From assembly GCA_024636955.1 (NCBI GenBank), contig JAGXGB010000016.1, positions 1 through 64,000 of the forward strand: a stretch of 64,000 nucleotides of DNA, written 5' to 3'. Source of the DNA: Bacteroidales bacterium (GTDB lineage Bacteria > Bacteroidota > Bacteroidia > Bacteroidales > Lentimicrobiaceae). Positions 10,591 through 18,117 of this stretch are shown here, piece after piece (the first letter of the stretch is position 1; each line of letters starts with the position of its first letter). The notes below the pieces were generated by a model. It searched no databases. It had not been told where the DNA came from and was given only the letters and a program-made list of their open reading frames with translations. Position numbers and translations under genes: made by a program.

Positions 10591-11217
10591 CTATAACAGG
10601 TTACTGATATCATTGTCACCAGAGAGGTGAAAAGCTTTCATCCCTGCTGAGCGCGCTGCTTCAACATGCACCAGCGTATCATCAATGAAGAGGGTTTCTC
10701 CAGGTTTAAGGCCACCATCATCGAGTACATATCTGAAGATTGCAGGATCTGGCTTGATCATACCTACCTGAAATGAGAACCACATCTTATCAAATAAATC
10801 AGCCAGATCAAAAGAATGGGCTTCCCTGAAGGTCTTTATATAACTGTCATAGTGTATCTGGTTGCTGTTTGAGAGCAAATATAGGTTATAGTCCTCCCGC
10901 AGTTTTTTCAATGTTTCAACATGCGCTACCGGGAAATCAAGCAGCATAGCATTCCATATCTCAATGATCTTTTCACCGGTTGCTCCTTCATTAACCACCT
11001 TTATAACAGCGTCAATAAACTCTTCAGATGAAATCTCACCTGTTTCAAGCTTTATAACTACCTGGTCGTCCTTAGCGCCTTTTGAAGCATCATCAGGACG
11101 ATAGCCCAGTTGCATAAGGCCTTTCTGGGTTTGCAGTGGATCAATATTGAGCAATACACGTCCGAAATCAAATATTATGTTTTTAATACCGGTCAGATCA
11201 ATTGAATTGTTATTCAT
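10591..11217 (-). CDS. HAD-superfamily phosphatase (YihX-like)
   Basis: A 208-residue haloacid-dehalogenase-type hydrolase. Motif I reads IFDFGRVLLNID. The nucleophile aspartate is present, but the usual second acidic residue is glycine, as in the YihX sugar-phosphate phosphatase group. Motif II is LLSNSN near 125 and motif IV is LFIDDTLVHVEAA near 185. The cap domain is helical (subfamily IA-like). ATG 11217 is preferred to a TTG at 11238. Substrate cannot be inferred; related enzymes act on sugar phosphates or FMN. Confidence 0.8.
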   Translation of the reverse strand: MNNNSIDLTGIKNIIFDFGRVLLNIDPLQTQKGLMQLGYRPDDASKGAKDDQVVIKLETGEISSEEFIDAVIKVVNEGATGEKIIEIWNAMLLDFPVAHVETLKKLREDYNLYLLSNSNQIHYDSYIKTFREAHSFDLADLFDKMWFSFQVGMIKPDPAIFRYVLDDGGLKPGETLFIDDTLVHVEAARSAGMKAFHLSGDNDISNLL

Positions 11218-11261
11218 GACAATAGATTTAAAGGTCAAAATTAAAAATTTACACTTTACTG

Positions 11262-11291
11262 TTGTATTTTTTATACTCTTTTGTACCTTTG
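11262..11291 (+). promoter_or_regulatory. Bacteroidota-type promoter of the tRNA gene
   Basis: TTG at 11262-11264 and TACCTTTG at 11284-11291 are separated by 19 bp. This matches the Bacteroidota sigma-factor consensus TTTG-N17-20-TAnnTTTG. Transcription would begin about 35 bp upstream of the mature tRNA. Confidence 0.8.
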
Positions 11292-11332
11292 CAAACTCAA
11301 AACTGTGATCTTTTGTTTACAGAAGATTACTT

Positions 11333-11406
11333 GGGCCTATAGCTCAGTTGGTTAGAGCACTTGACTCATAATCAAGTGGTCCCTGGTTCAAGTCCAGGTG
11401 GGCCCA
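11333..11406 (+). tRNA. tRNA with CAU anticodon, probably tRNA-Ile2 (lysidine-modified)
   Basis: A full cloverleaf of 74 nt: 7-bp acceptor stem GGGCCTA/TGGGCCC (one G-U pair), D-arm AGCTCAGTTGGTTAGAGC, a 5-bp anticodon stem with loop CTCATAA (anticodon CAT), and T-arm with loop TTCAAGT. The discriminator base is A and CCA is not encoded. CAU can be elongator Met, initiator Met or Ile2. The acceptor stem has C4-G69 and C5-G68, which favour recognition by TilS and so tRNA-Ile2. The paired first position G1-C72 argues against an initiator. The Ile2 call is inference. Confidence 0.93.
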
Positions 11407-11415
11407 CTAATAAAC

Positions 11416-11443
11416 AAAAGCTATCCTCTTAAGGGTAGCTTTT
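11416..11443 (+). terminator. Terminator of the tRNA gene
   Basis: An 11-bp stem (AAAAGCTATCC and GGGTAGCTTTT, one G-U pair) with a 6-base loop begins 10 nt after the tRNA. The stem ends in a T run. Confidence 0.75.
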
Positions 11444-11566
11444 CTACTTTCATCTCTATCCCATTATAATTTCTGATACTAAGTACATTTTTACTTTAGA
11501 TTTCACTACCTTTATATTATCCCAAAATAACAGCATGTCTATTTAAATTTTAAAATCATAAACCAA

Positions 11567-11752
11567 ATGGAAAAACAGACAGCATGCGAAAATTGTGCGA
11601 TTAGAAACAAGTACGACAATAATCCTAAATCATTACTTGGCCGCTTCTGGCGATGGCATATCAATTTTTGCCCGGGGTGGAAAAAGTATTTCAACTCTTT
11701 GGAGGAAAGTAAGAAACAGGAGCTTTCTGTAAAATATCACCTGGTAAAGTGA
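11567..11752 (+). CDS. Small conserved-type protein with CxxC motif
   Basis: A 61-residue protein with CENC near the N-terminus and a tryptophan-rich middle (GRFWRWHINFCPGWKKYF) with a third cysteine. The CxxC and the downstream cysteine could bind a metal, but only three ligands are visible. There is no signal peptide or membrane segment, so it is probably cytosolic. It stands alone after the tRNA terminator. I recall similar short proteins in other Bacteroidota but cannot name a family. Function unknown. Confidence 0.65.
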   Translation: MEKQTACENCAIRNKYDNNPKSLLGRFWRWHINFCPGWKKYFNSLEESKKQELSVKYHLVK

Positions 11753-11817
11753 GAGATTCAGCTTTTTGTTTTTTGTGGGTCTTGTGAAACCTGTGAAACA
11801 GCCGGACCAGTGGGACT

Positions 11818-12270
11818 TTATAAAAAAGCCGTTGATATTGCATTTCGGCGGAACTCAAAAATACTTTCTATTTTCTTTCGTACTATCCATCCCGCAAAAA
11901 GACTACCTATGAATCCAAGCGGAAGTTCGTAAGTAACAATATCCGTGATCTTAACTCCCTCTTCTGTCTCTTCGAAGAAATGCTGGTGGTGCCATACTTT
12001 ATATGGGCCTTTCACTTGATTATCAACAAAGTAGTTTGGCTTTGAAACTTCCGTGATCTCGGTAATCCATTCCATTGGTAACTTAAACAAGGGGGTTACT
12101 TTATATTTTATTATCATCCCCTGATACATCTCAGGCAAAGGGTTAGGGAATTTGATAATAAACTTCATTGAAGGAGGGGTTATATTGGCAAGATTAGCAG
12201 GATCGGAGAAAAAACTCCAGCATTTGCTAATATCTGACTTAACAACCTGCGTTGTTTGGAATACGGGCAT
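11818..12270 (-). CDS. SRPBCC-family ligand-binding domain protein
   Basis: A 150-residue single-domain protein of the START/SRPBCC helix-grip fold. Typical features are SDISKCWSFFSDPANLANITPPSM at the start, the central WITEITEV strand, and the GPYKVWHHQHFFEE strand followed by DIVTYELP. Members bind hydrophobic ligands or act as cyclase-like enzymes; the ligand here is unknown. ATG 12270 (MPVFQTTQVV) is chosen because the fold begins there; the frame stays open to 12387 with no recognisable sequence. The last residues overlap no other gene. Confidence 0.75.
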   Translation of the reverse strand: MPVFQTTQVVKSDISKCWSFFSDPANLANITPPSMKFIIKFPNPLPEMYQGMIIKYKVTPLFKLPMEWITEITEVSKPNYFVDNQVKGPYKVWHHQHFFEETEEGVKITDIVTYELPLGFIGSLFAGWIVRKKIESIFEFRRNAISTAFL

Positions 12271-12376
12271 ATATTGAATAATTATGAAATGTGTCACCAA
12301 AAACAGCCAATGAAATTGATTGTTCATCTTTGAGCGACAGACTAATAGCAGTTTTGAATTGCTAACGAAAGCTTTA

Positions 12377-13015
12377 TTAATCAACACTACCTATATAAAC
12401 CGAATCCGATACTTTGCCTTTGTCCTCTCCGGCAGTAAGATCGGGGTTGTAAAAAAACATCCAGATATGTACAGGTGTGGTGTGGACCGGTATCAAAAGG
12501 TCTGCTTCTCCATCAGTTCTGTACGTCACGTTGCTTAGCATTTGAGAAACGCCTTCTTTTCCCTCGTCGATAAACATGGCAATCATCACCTTGTCGTTCT
12601 TTATGACGTTATTAACCTTTTCAGGCTTTTTCCAAGAGATATGTGCCAGGTTTCCATTTACAGTCAGGCTGCAGTCTTCTGGAGCTGCAATTGTTCCTCT
12701 TGAGATTGGAATTGTGTTATAATTAAGAACCGGCATATCAAACCCGTTGGTAAAGCAATTTTTAATGATAAACTGCCTTGCTTCATTGGAGGGACTGTCG
12801 TGATTTGTGGCCTGATATCCTATTTTGATGAATGAATGGATTGACTTAATGAACCTGCTTGAAAGTTTGATCTTACCCCTGTGATTCCTTTGCCCCGGAG
12901 TATCAGGATTCTTCACATTTGCGGACTTTATACGCATTACATTCTTCTTTTTCCTTTTGTAGTGGACAATATTACCTATTGTGCCTGAAATGCTGTTACC
13001 ATCGCTAATAGCCAT
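12377..13015 (-). CDS. DUF6266 family protein
   Basis: A 212-residue protein of the Bacteroidota-restricted DUF6266 family, function unknown. The recognisable N-terminus is GTIGNIVHYKRKKKNVMRIKS followed by NPDTPGQRNHRGKIKLSSRF. The second half has fibronectin-like features, for example LTVNGNLAHISWKKPE near 120. There is no signal peptide. The region just upstream holds a dyad-symmetric 11-bp repeat array that may contain its control region. Confidence 0.75.
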   Translation of the reverse strand: MAISDGNSISGTIGNIVHYKRKKKNVMRIKSANVKNPDTPGQRNHRGKIKLSSRFIKSIHSFIKIGYQATNHDSPSNEARQFIIKNCFTNGFDMPVLNYNTIPISRGTIAAPEDCSLTVNGNLAHISWKKPEKVNNVIKNDKVMIAMFIDEGKEGVSQMLSNVTYRTDGEADLLIPVHTTPVHIWMFFYNPDLTAGEDKGKVSDSVYIGSVD

Positions 13016-13096
13016 GTTGGTTTTTTTTGGTTGTTAGTTATTATAAAACCGGGGTTAGCATGGGATTATAAAGAGAGGGCTTCAGTTATATTCGCT

Positions 13097-13181
13097 CTAC
13101 CTTTTGTCTACCTTTTCTCTACCTTTCCTCTACCTTCTGTCTACCCCTGGGGTAGACAAATAGTAGAGAAAAGGTACTTAT
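13097..13181. repeat. Dyad-symmetric array of 11-bp repeats (array 1)
   Basis: The left arm has four full units of CTACCTTTTnT (starting at 13097, 13108, 13119 and 13130) and a partial fifth unit at 13141. The right arm has three inverted copies (GGTAG, AGTAG and GGTA, with G-T aligned at 13152, 13163 and 13174). Both arms keep an exact 11-bp phase. The whole can fold into a long imperfect hairpin. It lies 82 bp upstream of the DUF6266 start codon. Confidence 0.9.
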
Positions 13182-13374
13182 TACCTAGCCGGATTTCAAA
13201 TTTACAAAGAATATTTAAATTACCAACACTTTATTCTCTAAAAATATTACATAATTATTGCACTGTTGTTTAATGTTCTCTGAATGTGCTGTTTACATCA
13301 ATGGTTATGGTTTACAGCGCACACTAATACATCGCATGTATGCAATAAATAGTACTTTAATGAGGAAATGAAAA

Positions 13375-13423
13375 TGCACAGTTTGTCGTTTCTTAAAATT
13401 TTAAGAATACGACAAACTATGCA
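13375..13423. terminator. Long palindrome, possible terminator of the 13468-16611 gene
   Basis: Arms of about 24 bp (beginning TGCACAGTTTGTCG and ending CGACAAACTATGCA) pair with one mismatch and one bulged base, almost without a loop. It begins 45 bp after the stop codon of the minus-strand T9SS gene. No clear T run follows it on that strand, so termination is only one reading; a structured element or processing site is another. Confidence 0.5.
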
Positions 13424-13467
13424 TGAAGAATGGAATTAAACCGGCATCTAATTAACAGATGCGCGCT

Positions 13468-16400
13468 TTACTGCTTTTGAATAATCAGTTTTCGAAGCAA
13501 TACTGCTTCATCATTTGTCACTTTAAGGTAATATACGCCTGCTCTGGTGTTGTGCAGGTATAGGGTGGAATTATGGGTTCCTCCGGTTAGATTGATACTC
13601 TCCGAGTAGATCTGTTCACCCTGGAATGTAAACACATCAAGCATAGTTGCACCATTAAATCCTTCAATCCGGTAATTAAACACTCCATCGCGCGAGGGAT
13701 TAGGATATAACTGCAGCCTGTCGTTCAAAGCATTTTCATCTATACCATAGCTGCAATTATTGAAGGTGAAATAAGCTACAATATTTGAATTGTTTGTGCA
13801 TCCGGTAATAGGATCAGTAACCGTAACAGTATAGGACTGAAGATCAAAACTAATACCTGAAGTTTGAAGGCTGATGGTTTGCTCTGTTGAGCCGTTACTC
13901 CAAAGGTATGATGCCCCCGGGTTACCTGCATCGATTACGATCGAATCAAAGACACAAATGCCGATATCTGTACTGTTAATGATTTGAACCAGCGGATTAC
14001 CTATAGGTAATAAATTAATGGATGGTAAAGGATTAACCGTTATCTGAACACTTCCAGATGCCGAATTAAAACCATCGTTTACTGTTACATTGTATACTGT
14101 ATTGCCTGTTGGTGTTATCATTGGTTCAGCCGAAGTTGATGTAAATCCCGGTGGTACTGATGTCCAGCTATAGGTATAATTGCTGGTGCCACCGCCTGCC
14201 ACTGCATACAGTTGTATTGGCTGACCCAGGCAAACAGTACTAGGTTGAGCCTGGGGGACGGTATTTAGTGCACTTCCATCAATTGAGATTGTAACAAAAT
14301 CGTCGCTTTCACACACACAACCTGTTCCCAGATCAGTGACATGAAGAGTGAATAATGTTGATTCGTATAGATTATATGTGGTTGGATTTGGCACATTTGT
14401 TGAAACCAACTTAGCGGCAGGTGCCCATTGATATGAATACGGACCAGTACCTTGCGTAACGCTACCTTGTAACACCGTATTTGTTCCGTGTGTTATAACC
14501 TGATCAGGGCCGGCGTTGGGCACAGGCAGGGGGATTACTGTAACAGTAATATTTTTACTGACTTCGGTCTCACCATCATTAACCAACACCGTGTATGTGG
14601 TTGTTTGTGCAGGTGCAACTGTTGGATTAGCCATTGCTGAACTAAATCCCGGAGGGTTTGAGGACCACGAATAAGTGTAGGTTCCTAAACCTCCGTAAGC
14701 AGATACCATCAATTGGCTTTGCTCACCACGACATACACTCAGAGGGCTTGCAGAAACAGTACAACTAAGTAAACCGCCTTCAACAGTAAGCAACATTTCA
14801 TCCTCACTTGTACAACCCGTTTGGATATTTGTTACACTGAGAGTGAAGGTGGTTGTAGTTGTCATCAAAACGGTAGTGGGTATCATCACATTTGCATTGA
14901 CAAGTGATAATGCTGGCTCCCAGTGATAGGAAAAATTACTTGTATTACCTAAAACGGAACCGTCAAGTGTTGTTGCTTCACCTTCAGGAACAACTTTATC
15001 AAGCCCAGCGCTCATTTCAGGATTTGGATTCATGGTAACATAAAGAGAATCAGTAGCCGGACATCCTGCTGCGTTGGTGATCCTACACCAATACCATCCT
15101 GTAGTATCAGTAAGTACACTTTGAGTTGTTGAATCATTATGCCATTGGAATGTGCTATATTCACCGGCATCGAGGTAAAAAGCCTCACTGGCGCAGATAG
15201 TAGTGTCATTGCCAAGTACAAAGCTTGGTGTTGATCCAACAGTTACAAATCGGTTAACATTCTTCACCTGGCCATACATAAAAACTTTCAAGAAAACAGG
15301 CCATAACCCCGGACCTGAAAAATGGAAGGTTGGATCCATTTCAGTAGTTGTTACTCCTCCGGGGAACGTCCATCTTAGTGAATCGGGCGTATCAGATATA
15401 CTGGCATTAAATTGTGTTGGGTAGCCATCACATGCAGGTTCATCCCAATAAAAGTCAGCAGTAAGGAAGAAAAATGATTGAATAAATGGAGGTAACCCAT
15501 ATCGGCAGTTTCTTCCTGCTAAGCTAACAGCATTCTCAACATACCCAACAAATGCACCTAGATTATTAGGTTGGTTAATTCGTGAAAGGTAATTCGAATT
15601 GTTTCTGGAAATATAAAGCCTGTTATCAGGGCCAAGTTGTAATGCTCCAAATGGATCAGCACTTTGGCCAAGGGAAGCCACAACAACCTTTGAACTTAAT
15701 ATCGTTTGAGGATCTTCAGATGATAAATCATATTGATTGATTCTGCGATTAGCCTTCCATTCTCCTATGAAGAGTCTTTTACTGTTGGGTGAAAACTCCA
15801 CACCATAAGGGCCTCCGGGGTCTCCACCACCCGGGTTAGGATAACTATCATCTGAAACCAAATGAGTTACAATTCCGGTAAACTTATCAAAATTATAAAT
15901 GCCGACTGAAAAGTCAGTGTTGTTAGCTGCAGCTATCTTTGTTCCATCAGGAGATACTTTAAGATACCCTTTTGATGCCTGACCCATATTGCCTGTTAGC
16001 GGAGGACCTGTTGTACTGATAACCGGTTCAAGTACAACACCATCCCATGTTATACGGTATGCATAAAAATCAGCGTTACCCCATTTCTTGGTAATAACCC
16101 AGAATGTTTGTCCATCTCCATGTCCTACAGCAGTAACCTTTTCGCAAGCAAGTGGAACAAGTGAGATATTCTTTTCGGTAGTCACTACATCGCCCAAACC
16201 GTTATTTAAAGTCATATCTACTTTTGAATAACAGAGTCCGAGTTGTAGGTTATTATCAGCAGCATCAACGGTGAATATGTAATACTCTGTTGAACTTCCC
16301 GGCTTAGGAACAATAATACCCGACTGCGTGCTTGATGAGTGGCCATTTAAGCCACTTCCATTAGGCATTTGGATATGATTCTTATTGTACACATACTTTC

Positions 16401-16611
16401 CATCAGTGTAAAATTCCAACGCACCGGCAGCGGTTGATATTGAAGAACATCCCTCACCAGTGTTAAGGGCACCATTCGTAAGGCCAACAGGTGGTCCGTT
16501 TGCGAAACTTATTCCGGCGTTTTGACCAAAATACCAATAGTTGGCCTGCTTTTGGGCATTGACCACTGAAATCAGGCTGATCAATGTGATGAGTAAAAAT
16601 GTCTTTTTCAA
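13468..16611 (-). CDS. Large secreted PKD/Ig-like protein with T9SS sorting domain
   Basis: A 1047-residue surface protein. It has a signal peptide (residues 1-19, cleaved after VVNA) and an N-terminal seven-bladed-like region beginning YWYFGQNAGISF, which recurs in Bacteroidota gliding and adhesion proteins. One PKD domain follows near 395-450 (DSLRWTFPGGVTTTEMDPTFHF). Three repeated Ig/PKD-like modules then carry the pattern SYHWEP / YSWSSNPPGF / YSWTSVPPGF. The C-terminal type A sorting domain begins LQLYPNPSRDGVF. It is likely exported by the T9SS as an adhesin or cell-surface scaffold. No catalytic motif is visible. TATTTTTG on the minus strand at 16663-16656 could be a -7 box. Confidence 0.85.
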   Translation of the reverse strand: MKKTFLLITLISLISVVNAQKQANYWYFGQNAGISFANGPPVGLTNGALNTGEGCSSISTAAGALEFYTDGKYVYNKNHIQMPNGSGLNGHSSSTQSGIIVPKPGSSTEYYIFTVDAADNNLQLGLCYSKVDMTLNNGLGDVVTTEKNISLVPLACEKVTAVGHGDGQTFWVITKKWGNADFYAYRITWDGVVLEPVISTTGPPLTGNMGQASKGYLKVSPDGTKIAAANNTDFSVGIYNFDKFTGIVTHLVSDDSYPNPGGGDPGGPYGVEFSPNSKRLFIGEWKANRRINQYDLSSEDPQTILSSKVVVASLGQSADPFGALQLGPDNRLYISRNNSNYLSRINQPNNLGAFVGYVENAVSLAGRNCRYGLPPFIQSFFFLTADFYWDEPACDGYPTQFNASISDTPDSLRWTFPGGVTTTEMDPTFHFSGPGLWPVFLKVFMYGQVKNVNRFVTVGSTPSFVLGNDTTICASEAFYLDAGEYSTFQWHNDSTTQSVLTDTTGWYWCRITNAAGCPATDSLYVTMNPNPEMSAGLDKVVPEGEATTLDGSVLGNTSNFSYHWEPALSLVNANVMIPTTVLMTTTTTFTLSVTNIQTGCTSEDEMLLTVEGGLLSCTVSASPLSVCRGEQSQLMVSAYGGLGTYTYSWSSNPPGFSSAMANPTVAPAQTTTYTVLVNDGETEVSKNITVTVIPLPVPNAGPDQVITHGTNTVLQGSVTQGTGPYSYQWAPAAKLVSTNVPNPTTYNLYESTLFTLHVTDLGTGCVCESDDFVTISIDGSALNTVPQAQPSTVCLGQPIQLYAVAGGGTSNYTYSWTSVPPGFTSTSAEPMITPTGNTVYNVTVNDGFNSASGSVQITVNPLPSINLLPIGNPLVQIINSTDIGICVFDSIVIDAGNPGASYLWSNGSTEQTISLQTSGISFDLQSYTVTVTDPITGCTNNSNIVAYFTFNNCSYGIDENALNDRLQLYPNPSRDGVFNYRIEGFNGATMLDVFTFQGEQIYSESINLTGGTHNSTLYLHNTRAGVYYLKVTNDEAVLLRKLIIQKQ

Positions 16612-16680
16612 TATCTTGCTTTAGTTAATGTGTTAAACCTTCGACTCTTAGTATCCAAAAATAAAACTTTTTTATAATGC

Positions 16681-16959
16681 TTACTGCTTTTGGAAAGTTA
16701 TTTTTACCGATTGTCCCTTATTCATACTTGCGTTTATCAAATTACTCTCATTTCCATTGCGTAACACCGCCTTTACTGTTGTTAGAGGAATGGCACCTTC
16801 ATCAGTTGCTATTAAAGTGATAGTCAATGGTTTATCGTTTTCTGAAATATAGAATTTAAGTGATTTTACACGATTGGTGATCTCAAAATCAGTAAGAATA
16901 ATTTTATCATTTTCCTTAATGGTAACTTTATCACCATCCTGGTATTTGTCGTCAACCAA
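16681..16959 (-). pseudogene. 3' part of a frameshifted gene (continues the 16962-17576 frame)
   Basis: A 92-codon open frame that lies immediately after the stop of the preceding gene and has no good start of its own. The upstream in-frame codons read YILLELVDDKYQDGDK, which would continue the upstream protein smoothly if two bases (one AT) were removed from the tract at 16969-16976. The sequence is beta-rich (KVTIKENDKIILTDFEI). I read it as the C-terminal domain of the same exported protein. Independent translation from the TTG near 16959 is less likely. Confidence 0.65.
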
Positions 16960-16961
16960 TT

Positions 16962-17576
16962 CTAATAAGATATATCAGACTTCAGTTCAAACACCGTTTC
17001 TGATTCAGGTTCGAGATCAAGCTCTCTTCTTACCCATTTTGAAGGATCAGCATATGGATCTTCTTTCTTTTTCAGAGTGTCAGGTTCAGGCAATTTATCT
17101 ATGGCTTTTGATACTTTAGTGGTTATTTCCTTAAGCTCCTTCTCGGTCATAAGCACAACTGAACCTGAATCACACAAAATCCCTTTTCCAGTGCTTTCCG
17201 AAGTAAACTTCCCTGAAAAGACTGATTTCCCGGCCTTGCGTTCAAATTTTCCATTCACTTTCATTAAACAGAACTCACTAAGGGGCGTTTTTGAACGTGT
17301 GCTTAAAATGATTTTCTCCTCGAAGTACATTTCTTTTTTCTTCGTGTCGATATAGCCCGATATGCTTGCCTTAGTTTCCTCACTTCCATCAAGATCACTT
17401 ATAGAAAATCCGGTGATTGTATTATTCTTATGAGCTTGATAACTAATTTGATAGCTCATGTATTGAGTGTTACCAACGGCTATCACACCTTTGAGAATTG
17501 TTTCCTGTGCATTTACTCCTCTTATGAAGAATAAGAAAATAGCAAATAAAAGTATTGATTTCGGTGTTATATTCAT
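16962..17576 (-). CDS. Exported protein of unknown function, truncated by a 2-bp frameshift
   Basis: A protein of about 204 residues with a signal peptide (ILLFAIFLFFIRGVNAQ). I prefer ATG 17576; ATG 17597 and 17615 are in frame. The mature part is beta-rich with one low-complexity acidic/lysine stretch (DTLKKKEDPYADP). It stops soon after ETVFELKSDISY. Deleting one AT from the (AT) tract at 16969-16976 would join it to the next open frame, giving about 305 residues. No family recognised. It is divergent from the YqaE gene, with less than 50 bp between start codons. Confidence 0.7.
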   Translation of the reverse strand: MNITPKSILLFAIFLFFIRGVNAQETILKGVIAVGNTQYMSYQISYQAHKNNTITGFSISDLDGSEETKASISGYIDTKKKEMYFEEKIILSTRSKTPLSEFCLMKVNGKFERKAGKSVFSGKFTSESTGKGILCDSGSVVLMTEKELKEITTKVSKAIDKLPEPDTLKKKEDPYADPSKWVRRELDLEPESETVFELKSDISY

Positions 17577-17621
17577 TAACTTTACGGAGATATTCATGTT
17601 AAACTTTATATCCATAAAATT

Positions 17622-17972
17622 ATGAAAATTATTACACCAAAAATTACAACCACTCTCCTATTGGTACTTTTCCTTGTAGGATTCGTTAATGTTGCTGATG
17701 CCGCGTTCGCAGGCAAGAAAGATGTAAGTAAAACTGAAGCAGTTGCACAGGGCAATACTGATGTTGATAATGCAATCACATCATTAGAAGCACCAGCTCC
17801 GGCACCAGATACTAACACCTTAATACTGGTAATCATTGCCCTGTTCATTCCTCCTTTAGCTGTTTATCTATTGTATGAAGAATTCGGCACACCATTCTGG
17901 GTAAACCTGGTTTTAACACTTTTATTCTTTATTCCTGGGCTTATCCATGCTCTGATTCATATTCTCAGGTAG
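17622..17972 (+). CDS. YqaE/Pmp3-family membrane protein
   Basis: A 116-residue protein. Residues 1-27 look like a signal peptide ending ADA. A spacer rich in Ala and Pro follows (APAPAPDTN). Residues 65-116 are the Pmp3/YqaE domain, with two membrane helices: TLILVIIALFIPPLAVYLLYEE and VNLVLTLLFFIPGLIHALI. In yeast Pmp3 affects membrane potential and salt tolerance; the role in bacteria is unclear. The signal-peptide extension makes it longer than the usual 50-60 residues. A strong terminator follows. Confidence 0.85.
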   Translation: MKIITPKITTTLLLVLFLVGFVNVADAAFAGKKDVSKTEAVAQGNTDVDNAITSLEAPAPAPDTNTLILVIIALFIPPLAVYLLYEEFGTPFWVNLVLTLLFFIPGLIHALIHILR

Positions 17973-18021
17973 TAATTAACGAATGATAAAATTAAGTTCC
18001 TGTAATTGGAACTAATGAATG

Positions 18022-18056
18022 AACCACTTACATAAGCAATTGTGTAAGTGGTTTTT
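18022..18056 (+). terminator. Terminator after the YqaE/Pmp3 gene
   Basis: A perfect 11-bp stem (AACCACTTACA at 18022-18032 and TGTAAGTGGTT at 18043-18053) followed by T residues. Confidence 0.85.
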
Positions 18057-18117
18057 GTGCGTTTTGTGTTTCTATAAGCAAGGCCTAAAGAGCTTTGATC
18101 AAATCTGACTCTATAGA

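Larger units (their letters stand above)
13016..13467. other. 452-bp non-coding region upstream of the DUF6266 gene
   Basis: No plausible gene is visible. It contains an 11-bp-phased repeat array (13097-13181) and a long, nearly perfect palindrome (13375-13423). The rest is AT-rich and shows nothing I can name. Confidence 0.6.

Noticed and set aside
17606-17848. Minus-strand frame opposite the YqaE/Pmp3 gene
   Set aside because: It is antisense to a clearly recognisable membrane domain and has no features of its own.
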